Source of the DNA: Alentia gelatinosa
Taxonomy: Eukaryota > Annelida > Polychaeta > Phyllodocida > Polynoidae
DNA length: 64,000 nucleotides
Assembly: GCA_950022655.1 (NCBI GenBank)
Contig: OX465579.1
Span: 135,107,118-135,171,117 of the forward strand
Direction: 5' to 3'
A program made the position numbers and the translations under genes. Each line of letters starts with the position of its first letter. Within the stretch, counting starts at the first letter, position 1. The notes beneath the pieces were generated by a model, which was not told the DNA's origin, did not search any database, and was given only the letters and a program-made list of their open reading frames with translations. Shown here piece by piece: positions 44,401-56,591 of this stretch.

Positions 44401-47400
44401 GCAGGTGGTGGCGTCAAGTGATGTGGATGGATCCTCAGGAAGAACCAACCTTCAAACCTACCGTCACGTGCAATTATGACATCATTCGCATCACTATGGC
44501 TATTTTTCCAATTTCTTTTTCAAATACATGTAATTTTATTGATTACATCTAGATATATATTCTATGTGGAAATTGAATAATTCTATTGGGCATTTCGCGG
44601 ATTATGAGCCTATATTGCGAATTGGAAAATGATGTTATTTGGCATTATTCGCCCATGGTTAGGGAATGTTATTTGGTATCATTAGTAAGGGAAGGGTTAG
44701 CTAAGGAACTTTCAATGTTTTCAAAGTGAGCAACTCACAGCAGCTCTTTCTCGCGCTTGTCATCGCTGGCCGCCTGCCGCTCGTCGCCCTCTTTGATGAG
44801 CAGGGCTATACGCTGATTGGCCTCAGTCAGATCCTGCTTCAACTTATCCCGCTCCGCCACCGCCGTGTCGCTCATCGACCTGGGAGTGGGTGAAAAATGG
44901 AAATTCAACGTCACTGAGCACTTGTTGGAATTGTCCGAAGGCAATCACCTTCCGAACTTTTATCAATCACTGATCCCTTGTTATGGCCTGTAGAAAGTCT
45001 AAGCCTAGACCAAACCATGTTCATATCAGAAGGCAATACTGTCGACCGACTGACAGTCTGAGCCCACTTATTCTCCATTGAACGTAATGAAAGTTGAATG
45101 GCTTTTGATCTAATTTAGATAGTGGGGAAGTTTCATATCTGTTAGCCTTTATGTCTCATTCAATTCAGTATATAATGTTAAGTTCCAGTATGATTCTGAG
45201 AACGTACTGGTAACTTCCATACCATTTTTACGAATAATCGAATGACTTCCTCCCACGGTGAAGTACGTACTTTAGGTACTTGAGCTCGTGCTGATATGAT
45301 ACTACAGCTGCCTGGTAGGTGGCGTTGTCTTCCTCCACGGTCCGCATCTCTTGCTCCAGGGCTGACGACAGGTCGGCTAAGGCCACCTTGGTGCTGGTGT
45401 CGAACTGGAGGTACTGTGGAATTAACCGTAAAATTGTTCATAATTTCTGCATATGTATTTCATCAACAATTTCAACTTGAATTATAGTTTGTGTAGCCTG
45501 CTGACCTACACGCTCTGGTGTCAGTCTTTTTTATCCTCTCATTTGTTCTCTTAATTGCTGCCTATATCAATGGGGAAAAACAGGGCTAACGGACTTCAGA
45601 AATAATGCGATACCATTACCGGAAATTACTAGATTCTAGGAATTGTGAAACATATTGAACTTTGATTCTGTACGGTCAAAGCTGTAATATAAAAGGACTT
45701 TTTTTCATATATATACGTATATAGATTATATTTACCTCTAGAATTTCATGTCCATGTGAAACCCCCAATTTTTCCCAAAGCTCAACTATAGCGTCAGCAC
45801 TTGCATATCTGAAAATATAAATAAGACAATATATAGCAGTTTGCTATGAATATTTCATTGTTAGTTCTATAATTCTGTATGTGTACTGGGAAGTGTTCAC
45901 TTGCCAGGTCGCAAATTTCTTTAGTTCTATAATTAGAATGGAGGGTGATCAATGCTCAAAAACCACACAAGTCTTAAAGTTTAGGGAAATTGGTTGAACC
46001 TTGATTTAATGGGCAACGTCTTCAAAAATTAAACTTTAACTGGTAATGGTACTGTATATAACACGAAATTATTTGAACAACTGGTGGTTATGTCAATATA
46101 TCAGCGAGAATTCTACGTTCACTAATCACATTAATAGCAGTATCAGAGTGGGCTATTTTATTTTTCTAAATATCAACAGTATTAGTAGTAATTATAATCT
46201 TCCTATAACTTCAATATGTCCACTAACTATTCCAAGTAACGTCAATGTTGGTCGCTGTTATCATTTCCTATATATAGTCGTGCACTGAGTAACAGTTGAT
46301 AAAAAATGTGTAATTTCGTCAACAGAGAAATTTCCTTTCTGATCGTTAGAAACCAGACTATACTGCAGTAAAAAAAAAGCTGCCGTACCCGCTGCCGTCC
46401 GTGTCGATGGTGGAGAACAGGCCGGAGATGGTGGCGATGAAGGACGGTGTCTGGGGTCTGTCCTCGAACGTGGCCACCACGGACATCCTCAGCTTCTGAC
46501 GGGGCGTGGACTGCGGGCGGACGGGCGTGACTGACGGCGTGGTCGGGCCGCCGTGCTGGAACAGGCCGTGGAGGAACTCGTGGAAACTGACCCGCCCATC
46601 ACTGTCCACGTCCAGCTTATCAAACAGATGCTGCAGCTCCTGTGAATAGCATCACGGAAAACAAGTTTAGATGTACTGAGAGGTTTTTACCTCCAAACAG
46701 ACACTACCACATGCGGCTATGCAAGCATCAGGTACCTTTGCTATTCATCAGTTTGGCCTGAAAAAGTATAGGTTCTGTATAGATTCTGATCGCGTGTGCA
46801 CAATAGAACAAACGAATCCGTCTCAAATGGTGACGAGCATGAAAGTGTCTACCCCAAACTGAATAGAATAAGAAAACCTCGTCGCACTGTGTCGCTAGCC
46901 TTGGGGACACATGGCACGCAATAGACCCGAACACTAAATCAAATTAAGGCCCCATACACCCTAGGTTAAGTAGCACAACTAAACCAACATTGTCAGTGCT
47001 ATTATGCCGAGTCTATCTATTCAACGTGTGATAGGGACTGTGCCAAATTTGAATATTCAGTGACACATATCCTATTTAGACAATTAAAAAAAGGTCTGAT
47101 GATTACACATGAGGTAAGGTTCTAGAATATATATACAACCGTAATGGATATGGTTATAGATCTTAAGCACTATGTAAATTTAATAAAATTAAAATTGTGC
47201 CAGCACGGGCTGTCCCATATCCTTGTGTCTAATCAATGAAACTCCAGCTTGAATCCACGTATATGCGAACGTTATTTCATAAAGAAAAATGGAAATCCCT
47301 ACCTCTGCGTTCATCTCGTCCATACCGATGTGGTCACACACAGTGCCTAGCTCGTTCAGTGTTAGGAACCCATCCCCTCCTACCCCGAGTTCCCGCCAGA

Positions 47401-50400
47401 TGTCGCGCAGGTGCGCCTCCTCGCTGACCGGATCCAGAGCCTTCTCCATGTCGGCGATGGACTGGTTCAGCTGGCCTGCATCATCCAGTAACAAATACAC
47501 CTTAGACACCCATTCACCTTCCACACAAAACATCAGCCAATAACAATCTGTGCTTTGTCAATATCTTCAATATTTATCAAACCCTTTGAAAAATGTCCAC
47601 AATTAGTATCCCATCTGTGATCATTATGTGTATAGAAGACTACATCATTGGTTATTGTTATGAATGATCTTAAAGGTGTACTTCTATCTCATTAAATGAG
47701 GATATTCCCTTTTCCTTTTATTTTAGTAATCGGCACACTTAAAAAGGCCGTTATGTCATTATGACAAATTAAATGTAACATTTCATGACAGAATAGTGTT
47801 TTAGCAGGCACCAAAGTATCAAGGCACCTGTCCATAGAAATGAATATGCAATATCAAATGAATATCGTTTATGTCCCGAAAGTGACATACCTGATTATAC
47901 CTGAGCAGTTTGCACAAATTCTGATTTTACTCTTTGCATTACGAATACGTACGATGACACTCGAACAGCAATTCCAACAAATCTCTTAATTAGGTTCACC
48001 ATGGTCACTATAAAAGGGGAATTTATTTTCGTTCCTGACGTCCATTTCACTGCGAACCATTGAAATGGACATAACCTTCCATGCCGTATTCATAGATATT
48101 CATAGATATTCATGTCCTCGAAGAGTTAAATAATAGTGCTAAGCTGGTAAGTATCGTGCATACATAACAAGAACCACACTGAGCGGTCAAGTAATGAAAC
48201 TGACTACGCTTAAATCCATAGTTTGTAAGATGCAATGCAATGTGAATACCTATAACATGATGTTACATCAAGTATGATATTGTTCAAAGATTTATTCTAT
48301 AGGTTAGCTTGTATTCATTCAGATCATCGGGTCCATTATGCTTGTATATGTCCCTGCATTATTCAGAGAAAATTATATTTCATTGCTCCTACTCTATTAA
48401 CTCAGACAGATACTACTAGGTTAGATCTACACTCTCGTGAGGGAACTTATCTTATCCAAATTCACTTATGCTTAACCTTAGCTTCTAATATTAGCATTGT
48501 ACCTTTAAGATATTACTGAAGCAAAGCAGCAGGCACATCATTAAAGGGACAAGTGTAGAGAGCATACATCATGTGCCTTAGATTGTCAGAGAACGATCGT
48601 AACAATGTTGTAACATTGTAATATAACAAAGACAATGTGCAACGAAAATATGAACATCTAAAGTGACACCTGCTACTAGTAGGCCTCACTATAGACATAT
48701 ATCACAGTGTATACCTGTCTACACACTTTGGATAATTTTGAAAAAGGTCTAGAACTGCCTCTTTCACATCAAAGACTTGCATACCATGGGGCTCCTACTG
48801 TCTAACTTTGGTAGTAAAACACAATTCTGGCAATAGCTGCCCTGTTTGTTGGGAGAGAGATGAAACCCGACTTTTAACGTGTGAACTGGTAGGTGTATTT
48901 GTCAGTATCATTTAAGCAGGAGAAAGGTTAGAATATTGTCTACCGCAATAAGCTTGAAACTTTAACATAAAGTAAAATGGAATTTTAAATTTGATATCAA
49001 TCACAAAATCTTCCAAATTGATTGTATGCAAAAGGGTTAGATAAATCTTTGGGAGATTAGCTCCTTGTAGTGCTAGTAGGATCTAAATACCATTAACACC
49101 TATTCATTTCTTATCACTGAAAAATACCATCAGCTATTCATTGGCTAACTACTATGCCACATATTGCAAAATGTCTACCAGCTTATCCATGGATTATCTT
49201 ATCCTGATTATTTTCCCCGAACTAGTCGATACCTTACTTAATAATTTATACCTGGAAGACTTTTACTTTCTGAAAAGAAAGAACAGTATGTGAGATAACT
49301 CCGCACCACTCACGGCTTTGTTAGTTTAACGAGGAGTGGAACACACAAGAGCAGATGGAAGCAACTAACATTCAAAATGCAGAGATCTTAAGAGGAACAC
49401 ACAGTCTAATTCATACAATGTGTTGTGTTCTACTTTCACTCTACCTTTTCCATGTGGCTTTACCAATTGTCCTGAAAAAATAACCCCAGTGGTTAATGAT
49501 GAGGGTCTCGCTGTTCATCGATGACATTTTGCAACGCACGCATTATGTAACTTATATTTCTTTAGATCACGACTTTTTCCTACGTGACTGAATACTAGAT
49601 TTCCTCGATTATATTCGAAATTTCCAGAAGTTACTCGTGCATTATAATCCATAAATATCTACAGGCAGTAATTTTCATCAAATCACTGTATATTTTCACA
49701 ATAGGGGAGGAGACATACAATGTATAACTAAAGTGGCACACACAAGATCGTCCGGTTCCACTCTGGTCAGAGCACACTGGAACATGTGAGTGGCCCTAAC
49801 AGGGCTTTGGGATTGCACAAATGTAGTCCCATTATCTGGATGTTTGCTGGACAACAAATGACACCACTCCGGCAAGTAGTGAATGATATACATGTTGTAT
49901 CTATGCGAGGTGGTTCACTGCTATGTGAGCTGTTTAGAGGAGGTCCTTATCTGCAAGCCCCACTTCTCCCGGTCATGAACATTATTACAGGTAAGTTAGA
50001 AGTGCCCAGGTAAGACCTACCTATCTCTCTGGTGAGGTGAGCCTAGCCTTATGCGCAGGCCACTAACCAACCACACACCTGAATTAACAAACTACCTGGT
50101 AGGTATCTCATATTACAGCCACTGCCTACCCCCCCCCCCCCCCATCTCCCACCCCCACCCCCAAGTGCTGACTCGTTAATCTCTATGGATTAGCCACTTA
50201 CTGATGTATACCATGGATATATCGGTCATGCTGATGACGTAAATCTACCGAGCATATTCCCCAGCAGGAGAGCTAGTACAGATAAATACAAATTCATATG
50301 GCTAAGCATGTTAGATCGTTCTTAAATCTACTGAACTGTAGAAAAGTGTTAATAGCTTAATACTTATCATTCAACATGCCGCTGGATAGAGAGGAACCAC

Positions 50401-53400
50401 CGTGGGTCAGAGGAATAAAAGTATCGATTTAGCAGTAAGTGATTCGCTTCCCCTCATTACATTTTAATGTTGATTGACTGGAAACCTTACCCGTAAAATA
50501 TAAGTAATCACAGATTTATGCTATGGTTTGTATACATGTATACTATTGTATTTTACCAGTATCTGAAGTGAATACCAGATGTATAAATCTGATATACATC
50601 ATTTGGTTGTACATGTGCAATTCACAGGCAGATTCAACCAACATTGGCTCTCTACAGTATAGTGGATCTAAAAACCCAAATTGGGATTCACCTATGCCTA
50701 TGGTCTCTGACTACAGACGGCAGGTCCTGTGACGGAGGGCTGGTGGGAAGCAGTCACCTGCTGCTATAGTCTCAGCTCCATGCTGGGTGAACGCAGCTGA
50801 AAATACTCAGCTACCAACAAACACACGTTGTATGTCAGTAAGCGGTCGGTGTCCTACTGACACGCCTGGGCCGACAGTCTGTACAGAACGCCCCCTAATT
50901 GCGAACGTGCATAGGAGGCACCGGTGTCATTCTCAAATGGAGACTTACAGAGCAGTCTAACCATGTGGATGTTTGCTTCAAAGGGGCAATACAGGGAAGC
51001 ATGGCTAGAGAGAAATGTTGGTTACAATTCACGCAGACCCGGGTGGATTAAAGCCCTTTACCTGCGTACACCTCTTACTAACAGGAGTCTGCCTCCTACA
51101 GTTGGCTCAAAATCACTTCACACATATCCAGGTAACTATACAAGATTATTCCATTATGGACCTAATGCAATATGCAAGTCTGGGAATCCACTCGATGGGC
51201 GACCAGACTGAGCAAGGTTGTTATTGATTCTATTAGCCACTTAAATGGCACACTGCCAAATAAAATCCTTCTAGTGTCTGAATAAATGCCTCGGCCCGGC
51301 TTTCCTGTCACTCAAATAGTGTATCTTGCCTATGGTCTATCTAAAAGATCAGCTACAGCTGAATGATATAGGTCTGCTAGCTCTACTCGAGAGGGACCTT
51401 TCGTAAACCATTTATGAAGATTGACCCTTAGATATGATTTTATACATGGTACTGACGGTTTGCCCTTTGGTTCAGGCTATCTTGACATGTGAGGTTTTGT
51501 ATATCTACCGATCGAAAACGCTACACTGAACGAATACATAGGAATTTTCTCAAACAATATTCAATGCACATCGATTTGCTATCCGAATATTTCTGAACGC
51601 ACAAGAACTTCTGCTGACCTTAAAAGGTCACGTGGCTTGTGTCACGTGATATAGCATTGTCTCTGGGTCAAAGGTTAGGACAGGCAACATTCGGAAACGT
51701 CTTACAACAAATCTTAGGGTTAGAACACATATATCTAAATTGAATCGGGGATTGATACTGTAGGGAAACAGGTGAATACTGTAACTGTTTGGATGTGGAT
51801 ATGATCGATAGTCTTTCTATTAAAACAATGCAATGGTCGATATCATACAAAATGTTACATATTTAGAGAGATATTGTGATGGGAATGATATATTATCCAC
51901 AGTTTAAATATTGAACCTTTACCAATATGGGCGACGCTTTTCTTTGTTCGAAAATTATATCTTTGTGTTCTTTCTGCTCACAGAAATAGCGCCGATGATG
52001 ATCCTTAGGTCAAAATTATAATTACCACAGTACATCTTTTACTATATGCCCATGCCGTATATACTATAAATACGCACCATTTCGACATATGACGTAAAAA
52101 TACTGTACGGACCACTGGTCCGTACAGGAAAATACAGACTACCTACTCATACATGTTTATTAAAATATTGGCTGTTACCAAATGAAATTAATGATTTTTT
52201 TTTTTAATTTCGGGTATAAAGTAAATATATAACGTCCAACCATGCTTGTACAAGTAACATAACTTGATGATAATTTATGGTTTGTATGGAACTCGGCGTA
52301 AACGTCTTGTTCCTTACAAACTGTAAATTACCATCTCGTTCTGTGACTTGTACAGCATGGTCAGGACGTTCTATATAATTACGAGATGCATGCAATATTC
52401 GCGAATGAAAACACAACTTCAACAATCCATTTAGATCTGAATCTAGAGAAAGCCAGGTAAAGGCCTTTTACTTGCAGTCGAAAAAAACATCCTTTAAGGC
52501 ATATTGAACAATTAGCTTTGGAAATGAAAACCCATGCCAAAATCCTGAAAACTTAATATTTAATTTTTGATTTAGAGATAAATACAAGGATTAAAAGTAG
52601 GCATGGCATTGCCATGATTTCGGTTTGAACAAGTAATGCATACATGTTTTAAGAAATAAAAGGGAGGGAGCGAGCAAGGGAGGGAGGGAGCAAGGGAGGG
52701 AGCGAGGTGGAAGCCTGTTGCAATATATAAAAATACACTACTGTCGCCGGGTGCGGACCACATCTGACCTGTGGGGCCCCACCCACTAGTAGGTATTCAT
52801 TGAACCGCAACGGGTGCTGATACCAGACGTGTTCACAGGTCAGATGTGGTCTGCACCCGGTGACAGTAGTGTATTTTTATATATTGCAACAGGCTTCCAC
52901 CTCTCTCCCTCCCTCCCTAGCGGTTGGGTCCCGCGGGTGCCGATACCAGACGCGTTGGATGGAATCAGGTCAAATAGGTCACCAGCACACCCGTTACGGC
53001 TCAATGAATACCTACTAGCGGGTGGGGCTTGCTCTGGTCAGATGTGGTCCGCACCCGGCGACAGTAGTGTATTTTTATATATTGCAACAGGCTTCCACCT
53101 CCCTCGCAGGTATTCATTGAACCGCAACGGGCGCCTGCCATATGTGGGGTGCGTTCGATCTGTATATTTATGTTACATTGAGCCTCTGACTATGTTTTGT
53201 TTGCTGGTGACCTATTGGACCTGATTCCCTCAAACACGTCTGGTATCGGCACTGGAACCCGGTGTCTAGGGCCCCACCTGCTAGTAGGTATTCATTGAAC
53301 CATAACGGGTGCCTGCGCAATATATAAAAATACACTACTGTCGCCGGGTGCGGACCGGTTTCGACGGTATCGAGGCTCTAATTATTCAGAATACATTACT

Positions 53401-56083
53401 TTAATGTATTGTAATGTAAGCCGCAAAAACCGTTCCCCGTCTCCCCTAATATATTTCGGTCTTGACCTACAGGTCAAACCGAAATAATAATGATAATATT
53501 ATAATAGAATATATACAAATTCTAAAAAGTTGTTTTTCACATAGCAAAACGCAGAAATCTATATTTTCAGTACATTTCCTGTATAAAGTATGGGATTATG
53601 ACCACAAATCACTTGTAACCCGAGTGAATGGTTCAGACGGATTTATTATTGGTTTTCCTGTATAAGTCAGTCAAATGTAAATTGGCCTAATTCACCTTTT
53701 GATCTGAGTCCAACTTCCTCATATGGTACACTTCACTCATTTGGTATCAAAATAAGTCAAAGGAACTGGTTTGAATTGATGAGAGTGAGTATTTGAAAAT
53801 CACTAGGTGGCGCCACTGTGTATTGTAGCATATGCTTTTAATGCTATTATACAAAATACTTGTAAATTACTTATAGGCAAGGCAATTTGTCGAAAAGAAA
53901 AGTCGTTATTTCGACGTTAATCTTCTTTACCTTCAGCTTCAAACGTATCCGGTGAGTCATCGATGGGGATTTTTAATTCATCAGGGTCAAGCTGGAATTT
54001 AAAAAAAAAATCGAATTTGATGGAGCAATACATCAAAGCATCAACACAGCAGACGAAATACTGTATTAGATTATCAAGTTAATTCATTTGTTTGGTTTAA
54101 TGGCGAATATGTTCTATTAAACTCATGAAGGTAATTTTATTGAACCAATGATATATCATTAGTCTCTGGCTGGTTAATTCAGGGATGCCAGTTGGGTTCA
54201 GGAGAAAATCGTAAATGCGACTGAGGCCTCTCTAGTTTCAACGAAAACGCATATGGTTCATGGCAACTGACACCTTGGCTGGTTCCCGCCTGTCTTGTTG
54301 TATGAACAGGCAGGTAAAACGGGCTGGGTGGAGTGCTGGTAGTGTTTGATGGCTGGTACTGGTGACAAGCTCAATTTTCTAATGACAACAGACATCGCGC
54401 TATTGTGATGTGGGTATCATAACCAAATTATTTGTGTATAATGTTGAAATTTTCAGACTTGTATCAAAATCCTAAATGTAGGTAAAATCCTATAAACTGG
54501 CATCCTTGGGTTATTTACTGTACATGATATCATATAAAGGGCTGAGAGAAAATTAACGTTCCTTGTACACTACTGAAATGGGAGTTATATAGTCGTGCTT
54601 CTAATAGAACAAAACCTAAAGAACTGTACCATAAAGTGCCGCTCTGTCTGATACCCAGTGTTTAGACATGCATTGATTAGAGTAATCTTTCGCTAATATC
54701 ATACGGCAGGTGGGTTTAGTTGGGATATAAAAACACAGGACTCTTGATGTATAGAACGCTCTATGTTATGGCAACCTACAACCAATACCAACCTTAGCGC
54801 CATCTTTGGTCGTTTGGCGTCTACTTCTAAGTGATTCTTTTCGATCCGGTCGCGGGGAGGCAGCACTGACATCCGTGTCCGAGAATTCTGGGGTTCCATC
54901 ACCAGACGTCCCTCCAATCGGTCGCGAACGGCGGCCGTATTTCTTACTGCCTTTAACAAACTTTGGTGACACGTCATCTTGTTCGTCTAAACCAAGCATA
55001 GAGCAGGCACACGATGACAAAAGATAAAGCTCAAAAAGGATGTTAAATTGTAATATGTGAAAAAAATTATTGGTAAAAACATCAAACCATGGACAGCGTA
55101 TTCCCTGATCAAACTGATCAAGAATAAAAAGATACTAGAGAGTACATGTCATTATATCCGAAACATTCATATTGAATGAAATTTGTAAGGTTTTGACTAT
55201 TTGCTATATTTTTCTCTTGGATCATAGTGACATGAGGCGTTTGCAGCTTTCTTACCTGAAAGGTCCTGAGCAGTACTAGGATCTTCCTCCTCTGAGGTCG
55301 CATCTAGGCCCTCCACAGATTGAGACAGCACCGCTACAAAACCTTCCTTGAATTGGTCAAAGGTCACCTGACAAAGGAAAAAAATGAGAACTTTGTCAAA
55401 GACAAAAATTCACTATAGCTACGTTTACAAGCTCTTCGGCTAGCAGAAGGGTGAAACAATCGCATTTCATACCACAGACACACATAGTTCTTAAATGGAA
55501 CTTTCACACATTATGCCATCTATAAAAAGTGTTTATGGCTAAGGGTGTATACAGCACATCATCGCCTCATATCAAGAATATAATATCTAGGGAAATGATG
55601 GATAACGTTGTTTTGTTTTAAATATTTCGTTCATGATATTGCTTTTCTAAAATATCATTACTGAATAACGGGTGATCTACCCTGGGATACTCTTGATAAT
55701 TCAAACTCTTTATATTGATTAGTTCATCACGTAGTATGGGATGATTACTGTGTGATCACGTCCATATGGCAGCTGAACACGAGGTTAGATCAGCCTTTTG
55801 TACACAACAATGCTGTATAGTATAAATACTAGACCCACAGTAGTGGTGTGTTTTCAACGTGAGTTGGTGCACAGGTATATAAGAATGTACTCACCGTTCC
55901 TTTGCTATCACTTCCAAGTAGCTTGGCGACGAGTGCGTCGGCTTGGTCTTCAAGTTGCAGCTTGGAGCAGAGCTGCACGAGTTCCTGTTGTGTAAGTTTC
56001 CCATCGCCGCCTGTATCACAGCTGTCAAACACCTCCTGGAGCTGGGCCACATACACGTCATGTTCCTCCGTGCCCGGCTCCAT
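35251..56083 (-). CDS. NIN: Ninein / ninein-like centrosomal protein (19 coding exons, about 1527 aa)
   Basis: Nineteen exons join in frame with every splice phase consistent and no internal stop. Residues 23-34 are an EF-hand loop (DTGGDGKLTQQE), followed by FDQFKEGFVAVLS. The segment SPKFVKGSKKYGRRS (about 106-120) is a near match to the SP-KYVRGGKRYGRRS region of human ninein. EF-hands follow at about 216-227 (degenerate), 253-264 (DVDSDGRVSFHE, canonical) and 322-333 (split by an intron). GYASADAIVELW then matches the ninein segment after its last EF-hand. From about 370 to 1500 it is almost all coiled coil, with a Ser/Arg-rich break near 600-650. Human NIN is about 2090 residues and NINL about 1380, so this single orthologue is intermediate. 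Ninein anchors microtubule minus ends at centrosomal subdistal appendages. The start at 56083 has context AAGATGG; an untranslated 5' exon must exist because an acceptor lies 14 bases upstream. Confidence 0.92.
35739..35860 (-). CDS. NIN: NIN coding exon 18
   Basis: Acceptor ATGTTGCCAG, donor CAG|GTGAGG. Coiled coil (VNVERDELTRQLNTKQYLLD). Confidence 0.88.
36216..36450 (-). CDS. NIN: NIN coding exon 17 (GC donor)
   Basis: Acceptor GCTCTGATCAG. The donor is TGGG|GCAAGA, a GC-AG intron. It is the only site that gives the phase-1 end required by exon 18. Confidence 0.82.
36799..37386 (-). CDS. NIN: NIN coding exon 16
   Basis: 588 bases. Acceptor CCACGCTACAG, donor AGG|GTACGT. Coiled coil with a short non-helical segment around SSPVRAVNVSALGSATRPAP. 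Confidence 0.92.
38267..38914 (-). CDS. NIN: NIN coding exon 15
   Basis: 648 bases. Acceptor CTATACTGCAG, donor GAG|GTAAGA. Long uninterrupted coiled coil, residues about 935-1150. Confidence 0.92.
39374..39514 (-). CDS. NIN: NIN coding exon 14
   Basis: Acceptor TTGACTTACAG, donor GAG|GTCAGT. Coiled coil (KLQREDLELEFSKQRQSLIE). Confidence 0.9.
40035..40090. repeat. Short dispersed repeat, copy 2 (see 4216-4272)
   Basis: Same order of blocks as the left copy, located in the intron directly after NIN exon 13. Confidence 0.6.
40141..40285 (-). CDS. NIN: NIN coding exon 13
   Basis: Acceptor TTCATGACAG, donor CAG|GTATGC. Coiled coil (EMADKIHDMEERFNRQMESL). Confidence 0.88.
40675..40931 (-). CDS. 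NIN: NIN coding exon 12
   Basis: Acceptor TGCAATCCAG, donor GGGAG|GTATGA. Coiled coil (EEAEAEMEERLASREAEL), then a short hydrophobic stretch. Confidence 0.88.
41452..42117 (-). CDS. NIN: NIN coding exon 11
   Basis: 666 bases, the longest exon. Acceptor GGTTGGCAG, donor AAA|GTGAGT. Coiled coil interrupted by a Ser/Arg/Pro-rich segment (SSRRKSRTGRTHEPV onwards, with GSDTVSSEEEDGS), a likely flexible, phosphorylatable break. Confidence 0.92.
42653..42908 (-). CDS. NIN: NIN coding exon 10
   Basis: Acceptor CCTCCTACAG, donor CAG|GTACGA. Coiled coil, residues about 446-531. Confidence 0.9.
44739..44879 (-). CDS. NIN: NIN coding exon 9
   Basis: Acceptor CCACTCCCAG, donor CTGCT|GTGAGT. Coiled coil (AERDKLKQDLTEANQRIALL). 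Confidence 0.88.
45271..45413 (-). CDS. NIN: NIN coding exon 8
   Basis: Acceptor TTAATTCCACAG, donor CTAAA|GTACGT. EF-like remnant (FDTSTKVALADLSSALEQ), then the start of the coiled coil. Confidence 0.87.
45736..45808 (-). CDS. NIN: NIN coding exon 7
   Basis: Acceptor ATATTTTCAG, donor GAG|GTAAAT. Encodes YASADAIVELWEKLGVSHG, aligned to the ninein segment before the coiled coil. Too short to be found by length alone; identified from phase and similarity. Confidence 0.85.
46389..46639 (-). CDS. NIN: NIN coding exon 6
   Basis: Acceptor GCTATTCACAG, donor AGCGG|GTACGG. Holds the canonical EF-hand DVDSDGRVSFHE and the start of the next one (DTDGSG). Confidence 0.9.
47303..47475 (-). CDS. NIN: NIN coding exon 5
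   Basis: Acceptor GGATGATGCAG, donor GAG|GTAGGG. Holds a degenerate EF-hand (GVGGDGFLTLNE). Confidence 0.88.
47476..53930. other. NIN intron 4 (6.5 kb)
   Basis: Contains a 15-base C run (50129-50143), a GGGA-like tract and the mosaic repeat block 52690-53360. Plus-strand frames at 49786-50013 and 50924-51227 have no recognisable domain or codon bias. No supported gene lies inside. Confidence 0.7.
52690..53360. repeat. Mosaic of direct and inverted repeat blocks
   Basis: A 65-bp block running from GGTCAGATGTGGT through CACCCGG, CAGTAGTGTATTTTTATATA and GGCTTCCACCT occurs at 52838-52905 and 53036-53101 on plus, and inverted at about 52700-52770 and 53315-53356. A second block (TAGGTATTCATTGAACC...AACGGG) occurs at about 52789, 53107 and 53285, and inverted near 53000. 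This looks like several nested insertions or a palindromic satellite. Confidence 0.8.
53931..53991 (-). CDS. NIN: NIN coding exon 4
   Basis: A small 61-base exon, residues about 166-185 (LDPDELKIPIDDSPDTFEAE). Acceptor AAATTCCAG, donor GAAG|GTAAAG. Phase 1 at its end matches the next exon across a 6.5-kb intron. Confidence 0.8.
54793..54986 (-). CDS. NIN: NIN coding exon 3
   Basis: Acceptor TTGGTTTAG, donor AAG|GTTGGT. Carries the family-diagnostic SPKFVKGSKKYGRRS segment. Confidence 0.9.
55256..55367 (-). CDS. NIN: NIN coding exon 2
   Basis: Acceptor CCTTTGTCAG, donor TCAG|GTAAGA. Completes the first EF-hand pair (VTFDQFKEGF), then an acidic linker (TSEEEDPST). Confidence 0.9.
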
Positions 56084-56097
56084 CTTACTGCTGCCAC
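55895..56097 (-). CDS. NIN: NIN coding exon 1 (includes 14 nt of 5' UTR)
   Basis: Acceptor TTTGTTGTAG at 56098, ATG at 56083, donor ACG|GTGAGT. Residues 1-63 with the first EF-hand. Confidence 0.9.
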
Positions 56098-56591
56098 CTA
56101 CAACAAACACGTTCCTGGTTTGAGTGGAATTTTTAATGACAATATTCAGCATACGATTATACTGTGAACATTTTATAGTCCAACGTTCAACTCCATTTCC
56201 CGTTTTCAGTTGATTGTGTTTGGTTCAGCTCACCAACAATATGTGAACGTAATGGATTCGAGATGATACAATGCCTTTAATCTAAGAATCGATATTGTGG
56301 CTGTAATCTAAATCATTTATTTTTGTGTAAAGTGTGTGCCTATTTGTAGCAGTTATATTAGAACTTGCTATTGGTACATGGGTATCTAGACGCTTTGGTT
56401 TTCAGGACGTGACCAATGGACAATTTGCTTTGTTGCAACACTCCTTACATTTCATTCAGAACTCTTGTTTAGAATTGATGTAGAGACTCTAAGCAAGAAT
56501 TCTCTTGTAGCTAACAAGGTGCCAATTCCGAGATTGGGTTTTTACACTCCAGGTGTAATACTAATAGTGTGTATTAAGTTGTGCCGGCCAT

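Noticed and set aside
49786..51227. Plus-strand frames in NIN intron 4 that share a WMF-A segment
   Set aside because: The resemblance is a few residues only; no splice sites or codon bias support a nested gene.
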